Part shown: positions 34,148 to 41,015 of the stretch, one piece after another
Position numbering within the stretch: the first letter of the stretch is position 1
Layout of the letters: each line of letters starts with the position of its first letter
Assembly: GCA_002221725.1 (NCBI GenBank)
Contig: NJFT01000299.1
Location: 1 to 41,015 of the forward strand
Source of the DNA: Scedosporium boydii
Lineage: Eukaryota > Ascomycota > Sordariomycetes > Microascales > Microascaceae
Length of the DNA stretch: 41,015 nt
Reading direction: 5' to 3'
The notes under the pieces: model-generated
Told to the model about the DNA's origin: nothing
Seen by the model: the letters and a program-made list of their open reading frames with translations, nothing else
Database searches by the model: none
Position numbers and translations under genes: made by a program

Positions 34148-37100
34148 ATGATAAGATGTATTTCTCCCACCTGGTGCCGAGGTATTTTCTTCTGATCGCT
34201 TGAGCGACATCAAAAGCCCAGTGCTCCTCGACAACACATCCAATCCTCCACCATGAACCGAACGCTTCGAAGTATCCCAGCAGAGCTCAGAAGAAGGCAG
34301 ACACACGAAACAATACGACCTAATCTCACCCCCAACAATAACGGCCGGAAACTAGGAGACACCCTCGAAATCGATGTACCAGCACATGTGTCTTTTTTCC
34401 CTTTTTTCTACTTCTCCAGCACCTCGGGTGCCATGTCTTTTTAGTAGTTTTTTCTCGTCTTTGCCATCACCGGGCTATAATCATGTGGTCTCGCGTGTTT
34501 GGTTTCGGGGTTTTTTTTCCGTCGAGGTTTTTCGCATAAAGCATTGCACGAATGATAGATTTCCTTGTCCTCCCTGCGGATTCATCGGCCTTTCCGCCCA
34601 CCTTTCTGCTGTCTCCTACCTTACCCCCTTAAACACACCCCACTTTTAAAGAGTTGTTAATGGTCTTCGGATGTCTTGTCATGTCTTCTGGTTGGATTCT
34701 CCAAGTTCGGATTCTCTTCAGATATAGAGGGAACTGTATGGTGGAGGATTGTGTACATTATTAGCCGCAATGGAAACTGCAAACTGCACTCTCATGGTTC
34801 TCTACTCGTGTTTGTTGATTCTTTCGTTATGAGCATCTATTAACCTATTCCCAACGCCCTTCCTCTACATCATTTCTCTGGCTATTAACTCACTTGCACT
34901 CGCGTGCTGATTCTCAAACAGTAACCGTCGATGATCAACAGACCTACCTAGCGGCCCTGCTCTGTTTGCAGTAGAGGCTGCGTCCTTTTCAACCTAGAGA
35001 AGGGAAGGATATACCGTCGAAGCGGCCTTCACCCTTCACCCACCTGCCCAGGAACGACCCGATCTAGCGGCTCTTCGACTCAAGGCTCGAAGCCGGTTAG
35101 TTCTCTCTCCCCGAGGACATGCGCACATCTAGCGGTCCACCTACGAGACAGTTCCCCACGGTGTTGTCGTGCTAGGGGACTCCGCTGTTTGAGCACGGCT
35201 CTTTGCAAGGCCCGCGATATGAACTGAACAAGAGTTGGGCAGAGTGGGGTCTGAAATGCATTCTGGATTGTCACGCCGAGGCCATATGCTCCGGATAATT
35301 TAAAACTCCCCTCCTTTTTCTTTCTATTTTTTTTTCCTTGGTGACCATATACTACGAAGTTTAAGAAACGGTATTGACATCGAGTCCCAGCGAGAGCAGT
35401 CATACAGAGTGGGAAGAAGGAGGAAGTTGATGAAGAAGGTTCTGAGTGGATCAGAAAGGAATCATAACTCCCTCAGAATCCCGGGAACCATTAGATCGAA
35501 CACCCCCTCCCCCTTTTCTCAGAGCTAGAGCCCATCTGATCTTTCTTTTTTCCTTCTACGGCTGCTTTCTTGTGGGTTCTATCTACGACTCGCGGGCAGT
35601 TCCAAGACAACAAACCCGGGGAGGGGCTGCCCTCACGACCTCACGACGACCAATCGGCATTTGTCCGCCTAGCTCAAATGTTTAACCTTCTCTCTGGCCT
35701 CCTTCCTTCGATGTCAAGATTTGTTGGTCGGCTCTTGCATTCGAGTGGGGCCATCTCCATGGATACATGTGGCCAAACCCCTCATCCCATCGCGAGATGA
35801 GCGTTCCTGATAATGGAAGACGAGGTTGGAAGCTATGAAGCAATTTACATTTATACAAGGCCGGTATATCGTCATATGAGATGGTTATAAGCTCGGGGCC
35901 TTTTGATCTTGCAAGATTCATCATACCCCCAACTCTAGATGCTTCTCCCGCAGTCTCCTTTTTCGAGGTGCTCTTGTAGAGCGCAAGCGCCTAGCACTCG
36001 GCAGCGAGGTTCTCGGTTCACATTCATCACCATAGTGCCCTCGTTAACTGAGCGGTATATGGGCTTGGACATATGGATGCAGGCACGACTCGTTAAGCAT
36101 GAGCGCATATCGTACTCTTTGCCTTTTATGAGACGCCTTCGGATAAACCAACCACACGCCGCCTCCCCGGTCAAAATATATGGCCAAGGAACGTACGCGT
36201 CCGGCAGGGCTTTCAACCGGCTGTCCGTTTCCTGGTCTTGGACGAGGATCGACAGTCTCTATAACGCATTCTGAAATGACCTGGAGTTGGATGAGCTACC
36301 CACCTCTACGATGATCCAGACCACGTTCTCCAATCATGGCGTGTCCGATGGAGCTCTCTAACATCAGCCTTCTCCTGACCACCACAATTAGGCGCTTCCT
36401 CATACCTGGCGATGTAGTCGTCATTGCCGTCAGCATGCGGCATAATTGTTTGCGAAGGGGCCAGGCTGGTATCGGCCAATATAACGCCATCGTCCGAAGT
36501 CAAGGCGCTATGTTCTTCTTTTCCAACCGACTCTACCTCATCGGATCTTGCCTCCCGTTTGGAGCGCACCTCGCCGGCTCCTCTGTGTGTTGGACGTCGT
36601 GTAATATCACGGTTGCGTGTCTCCGCCGTATTTCTCTATATGACCGAGGGCAAGCGAAATGAGGGGGCCAGATGAGCCGTATAGAGAATAAGGCGAAGAT
36701 CCCTGGTTTTCAACCGCCAGGGTCCGGCGTGCGTTGTCAATCGTCACCCTCTCACAAAGCCTTGCGCCATTCCGAACACTCTTCGGCTTTGAGTGTTTCC
36801 TCCTTGGCCCATGACACATGCCCGTTAAAGGAGGGGTCGCAATATTTGTTAATTTATCGAGAAAGACGTGCCTGAGAGGGGAAGACTCATTAGTGCAGCA
36901 TCGCCAGTGATGTGCTCATCCCGCCCTGCAAACGTCAACGGTCGATGGTCGATGTTGGGGTAGCTCCATGTTCGATGCAATTGCTGCATGCCAACCTCAC
37001 AACATCTCATCAGCGATATTTCTCTAACTGGAGGTTTTCGTGAGAGTGCTCCCATGTCGGCATTTCTTGTCTGAGGAAAGAGATCAATGATTCGACTTGT

Positions 37101-39966
37101 CCCTTCCCTCACATGGCGGGTTTGCTCAGACGATCCCCGGCTCAACGCTGAGTCCTACACCGACGTAGGCCATACTTGCCAATGTGGCGATGGTTGCTCG
37201 TCGATGCGGGTGAATCGTCCAAAGAGACAGCCGGGCTAGTTTCGGAGTACATTTTAACCGCCGGAGTCTAATTTACACTCACGTCGGCCACCTACGCGTA
37301 CCGACACACGCCTACACTCTATCGACCGGTGCGAAAGCTCTCTCTTTATGTATGACAGGGCTACATGCGAACGGCTTACATGGCCAGCAGGCCCCATGAA
37401 GCTCTCACCACTTCTCTCGTGACAGTTGTTTGAGGAGGTTGTCGTCAGCCCGGCATTGCGTGCCGTTTTCAACGGCCCCTCCCTCCTGTCTGTTCGGAGT
37501 CCCGATGTGACGCTACCCTGAAGATCCGGAGAATGGGGAGACATCAACTGATGCTCCCGTCCTTTGCGTCCACCATCCAACGAGTCGATTCGTCGCCCAC
37601 ACCAGGCGCCCAAGATTTCAGGTGCAGATTGTTTCCCGTTCGTATTGGTCGGCCTCTAGAGCCTTCTCTAACTTCTACTTTCTCCATTCCCAGCACGGGC
37701 ATTTCATCCGAAAATTTGGATAGGCACGTAATGTTTCTTGATCGACGGGCTAAAAGCTCTTGCATTCATCCGGACCAGCCAAAGACCACGATGCGCCGGT
37801 CAGCAAACCAGCAACGCCCACTTACACAGCATCTATTTTGCCAAGAGTCCACTTCTCCGTCCGCCCTCAAGCTCAATTAAAGGCTCTCTCTTTCGAGATT
37901 TGTTCCAACACATCCGCTGCCCCGTCTCTTTTCACGGGTCTTTCTGGCAGGCCCAAGAGCAGCTAGCCGTCTTCCCAATCCAGCACATTATCCAATCACC
38001 CTACTAACCGTGGTAGCAGCCGATAATACTTCCCACTTGCGTGCCAATGAGGCTGCACTTTGGTTTATAGTGCAAGATGGTGTCAATTGCCTGACCTCGA
38101 GTTTTCCTCTCGTACGCAATCCACACTTTAGCTTCCTACACCACTTTTTCATCTGCCGCGCCATGTGGAAGAGGGCCGATATTAGTTCTTGGCCTCATCA
38201 GCTCTCAGCCCGTCCGTGTCTGCAGCATTTGACATGTATTGATCCTCTGTCACTTTGGTAGGTCTGCGCATGACTTGGATGGTCTAGATGGTGCTAGATG
38301 GCCTTTGCCTCCATCCCCTCCCCTGCGGGTCAAGTTTGATCCGGCTGCTCTCTCCTCAACGCCATGGCTTCAGGACACCCCGAGCGGCTTGTCCGATTTA
38401 CCACCTTGAAAAGCCGGGTTGGATGAATCTCGCCCTAAACTAGAAAGATGGGATCTTGTGTGAGGAATACCCGAGATATTCCATCCGATATCCGGCATAC
38501 TCTAATAACGGGGATATTTGCAATGGCAAGCTTGTTACCTCATGCGAGCCAATACCCTAGCCGAGCAGGAAGTGCACTTGCCTCATTCTCGGGTCAACTA
38601 CAACCCTCAAGCTATCCTCATACAGACACCCACATGACTCTACATGCCTACCTAGAGCGGGTGAGCCGCTCATTTGCATCTATCTCCCCGAATTGCCCAT
38701 CGCATCGTCAAGAACCCAGATGAAGCTGGACGCTTGCCTTTCTTGCCTTTCCCCTCACCCAATGGAAGACCATTTGCGTGTCTCCTCTCCACTCTTGCGT
38801 GATGACCTTCCGCCAGAGAACGCCATCCTCGTCACAATTGCTTAAGAGGTACAGTACTATACCGAGATGAACACACCTGCAACCCACCGTTTGGGTCTTG
38901 TTCCTGGCTAGGGCCACTTTTCTGCACCCACTTTATTCACCTCGACTCACACGTACCTTTATGGCCCTTGCAGGTTGTGGCGTGAGGTGCCGCTCTTTCC
39001 ATTCCCTTCCCCACACTGAACTTCATCCCGCTCCTGGATGTAATCAGCCGCTCATGTCTGATTGGCCATTTCTAGCTCAATGTGCTTGCAAGCCTGCAGA
39101 CTATAGAGCTTCTTTCGACATGGCCTCTCAGCATTTCTCCATCCGGGGGCCAAGAGCTCTGGCATGTGGAAGGCGTGTGGTCCATGATGGGATCTCCATC
39201 AGCCCGCTCCCGGTGAAGCGAATGGGTAATTGAGTTGGCGAATAACTTCTTAGTTGTCTTCAACCAAGAACGTGCCTGACCTCGACCAGATTTCATCTCC
39301 TAACCTCAATATCACACCCCTCCTCCCGCCCTTTATGCCGTACCGGTCTATGACCCCACGGGCAGATGCGAGCTTCACCCGGATGAGGTCTTCACCTGGC
39401 GCCTCGACCCCCCCTCCCCCATCATCATATACCTCTTCACGAAGGACACGCACTCTGGGCCTGTGTAGGAAAGGCGTCATAACTCGGCACTATTCCCGCA
39501 TTTCACTTACTGTCAACTCCTTGGCAAGGCGAACTCGCCACAACCCTGTCAATTGCTCTCTTTGGAGCCGTCAATTCCCATCTTCTTCGACTTGTCCTCA
39601 CTCCCCCTCCCTTTTCTTCCATATTGACCCTATATTGAACCTCCTCACGGCGACGTAAGCCCAGTTTTCCCGACAACGAGGTGCCTTTTCTGTTCTAGAA
39701 AGCAAACGAAACTTAACGGACCGCAATTATCGTCAATATGGACTCTTCCCAGAATCCCATCACCGGATCATGGCTATATAAGGACGTGGGAGGAAACGTC
39801 TCCCCCATGGCCTCCGAAGCTTGCTTGGCTCTTTCTATCTCCCCTTCTTCTTTCTCTCTTCAGCCACCACCAGCGGGGAAATCTTGTGGGTAAGCGACAA
39901 ACAGAGTCATAGATTGGCCGTATATTCTTCACTCTTTTGGGAAAAGAACCACCCTCCTTTATCACC
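34148..39966. other. 5.8 kb gene-poor region between TOM40 and the repeat protein
   Basis: It begins with the TOM40 3' UTR and ends with the promoter of the secreted repeat protein. No protein could be recognised. Minus-strand frames at 35935-36258 and 36306-36569 look somewhat protein-like and could be joined by an AG|GTATGA donor at about 36420 and an acceptor at about 36259, but no convincing upstream exons or start followed and no family was recognised. The right part, from about 37500, is C/T-rich on the plus strand. It could hold a lineage-specific gene, a decayed gene or a long regulatory region. Confidence 0.45.
39775..39783 (+). promoter_or_regulatory. TATA box of the repeat-protein gene
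   Basis: TATATAAGG, a strong TATA element, lies about 190 bases upstream of the ATG at 39967 and is followed by a C/T-rich leader, as in highly or conditionally expressed fungal genes. It is the clearest TATA box noticed in the window. Confidence 0.6.
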
Positions 39967-41015
39967 ATGGCATCCAAGCTTTTGGTCGCCGCTCTCCTCC
40001 TCGCTCCCAACGTGTTGGGACGAGCCATCCCGGAGGCTGCTCAGAATGAGATTGCCAACATCCGTGAGCGAGAGCTCACTTTCGTATGTCCGAGCCGGTT
40101 TCGTGGTTGGAGGCCGTGCCTCGACCGTGAGGGAAACCAGAAACACAGAACATGACACTGACATTGCATAGGCCGACGCTGCCAACCTCCAAGCCCGCGA
40201 GGCCATTGACGTCCTCGTGACCCGCGCCGAGATCACTGGCGAGGTGAGTGCCTCTCTACGTCTCTAATCCCAACCCCGTGAGAACAAGTCAAGTGTTAAC
40301 GGGCGTGTCGAATTGTAGAAGGGCCACAAGGAAAAGAAGGGCTCGAAGTCCAAGGGCAAGAAGAGCAAGGGCAAGCACCATGAGCATGGCGAGCCTGAGG
40401 ACAAGTTCATCATTGGCAAGCCCAGGGCGCGCAAGCCGCACCCCCGTGGTCTCCAGCGTCGCCAGGATGACGAGGTGAGTTTTATCTCGAAAGAAGAAAC
40501 TGATCACCCGGCTTGCCCTGCTATTCGAGGGGGGAAAGGAGCGTGGGCACTAACACTTGGAAAATAGGAGCGCCCCGGCCGCGATCCTCCCGCGGAGGAG
40601 GATGAGGAGGACAAGAGGCCCGCTCCCGAGCCCGTAAAGGAGGCTCCTAAGAAGGAGACTCCCAAGAAGGGTGACGACGACGAGGAGGAGGCACCTAAGA
40701 AGGAAGCTCCCAAGAAGGAGGCTCCTAAGAAGGGAGATGACGATGAGGAGGAGGCCCCCAAGAAGGAGGCTCCCAAGAAGGAAGCCCCTAAGAAGGGAGA
40801 TGACGATGAGGAGGAGGCCCCCAAGAAGGAGGCTCCCAAGAAGGAGGCTCCTAAGAAGGGCGACGACGATGAGGAGGAAGCTCCCAAGAAGGAAGCCCCT
40901 AAGAAGGGAGATGACGATGAGGAGGAGGCCCCCAAGAAGGAGGCTCCCAAGAAGGAGACCCCCAAGAAGGGTGATGATGAAGAGGAGGCCCCCAAGAAGG
41001 AGGCTCCTAAGAAGG
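39967..41015 (+). CDS. Secreted charged tandem-repeat protein, 3'-truncated by window
   Basis: No family recognised. CDS join(39967..40083,40172..40243,40319..40474,40568..>41015); at least 264 residues, no stop in the window. The N-terminus is a clear signal peptide (ASKLLVAALLLAPNVLG, cleavage probably near residue 18). Exon 2 adds a short amphipathic segment (NLQAREAIDVLVTRA). Exon 3 is Lys/Gly/His-rich (KKGSKSKGKKSKGKHH) and ends GLQRRQDDE with an RR Kex2-type site; KR follows in exon 4. From 40670 the protein is a polyampholyte repeat: GDDDEEE followed by two or three APKKE units, period mainly 21 residues (63 nt). All introns sit between codons (phase 0). Possible roles are a cell-wall or matrix protein, a Kex2-processed repeat protein or an effector; none is demonstrated. 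Confidence 0.85.
40670..41015 (+). repeat. 63-bp coding tandem repeat (GDDDEEE + APKKE units)
   Basis: Units begin at about 40670, 40733, 40796, 40859, 40907 and 40970. Three consecutive units are 21 residues, one is 16 (an APKKE lost), and the next is 21 with a Thr variant (ETPKK); the last visible unit starts GDDEEE, one Asp shorter. Copies differ mostly at synonymous positions (GGT/GGA/GGC, GAC/GAT, GCC/GCT), so the amino acid pattern is better kept than the DNA. The repeat continues past the window. Confidence 0.92.

Noticed and set aside
35935..37260. Candidate spliced minus-strand gene
   Set aside because: Several frames look protein-like (stop at 35935; donor AG|GTATGA near 36420), but upstream exons could be linked only by introns too short to be real, and no family was recognised. 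Kept only as a note.
40504..40995. 163-codon minus frame of Ser/Gly/Phe/Leu repeats
   Set aside because: It is the complement of the GDDDEEE/APKKE coding repeat; the plus strand has a signal peptide, introns and synonymous variation, so plus is the coding strand.
39967..41015. Repeat protein as a dikaritin (ustiloxin/phomopsin-type) RiPP precursor
   Set aside because: It has a signal peptide and dibasic sites, but repeats carry no Tyr-x-Ile-Gly-like core and no aromatic residues at all, and no DUF3328 or tyrosinase gene is nearby in the window.

Overview
The window is nuclear DNA of a filamentous ascomycete (Pezizomycotina), most likely a Sordariomycete or close relative. The basis is short introns (about 45-140 nt, GTRNGY...YAG), single-copy genes on both strands with UTR-sized gaps, CT-rich promoters, and protein sequences that read like filamentous-fungal members of their families. 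No rRNA, tRNA, CRISPR, bacterial or recognisable transposon sequence was found. All gene models were built by hand from reading frames, splice signals and family knowledge; none is checked against transcripts.

Twelve protein genes are supported. From left to right they are: a gene-poor 6.2 kb; FLX1-like mitochondrial FAD/folate carrier (-); TOM7 (-), a 56-residue protein split over five small exons; ELP2 (+); a serine palmitoyltransferase small-subunit-like protein (-); a mitochondrial GGQ release-factor-like protein (+); actin (-); the Hsp70 nucleotide exchange factor FES1 (+); mitochondrial ribosomal protein uL5m/MRPL7 (-); a USP-type deubiquitinase with a CYLD-like cysteine box and a C-terminal CaaX box (+); 6-phosphofructo-2-kinase with a damaged phosphatase active site (-); TOM40 (+); a 5.8 kb gene-poor stretch; and the 5' part of a gene for a secreted, highly charged tandem-repeat protein (+) that runs off the right edge.

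The genes do not form a metabolic cluster. Five of the twelve serve mitochondria: the carrier, TOM7, the release factor, uL5m and TOM40. Tom7 and Tom40 are subunits of the same outer-membrane translocase. The others are housekeeping functions: tRNA wobble modification/Elongator, sphingolipid synthesis, cytoskeleton, Hsp70 cycling, ubiquitin and glycolytic control.

Points most worth following are: (1) the kinase-only signature of the PFK-2/FBPase-2, with catalytic His replaced by Ala and catalytic Glu by Gln; (2) the probably prenylated deubiquitinase; (3) the secreted repeat protein, which has no family I can name; (4) an intergenic 9-mer, TACGAAGTA, present far more often than chance; (5) a 15-nt microexon in uL5m and the hidden TOM7 gene, both easily missed by automatic annotation.
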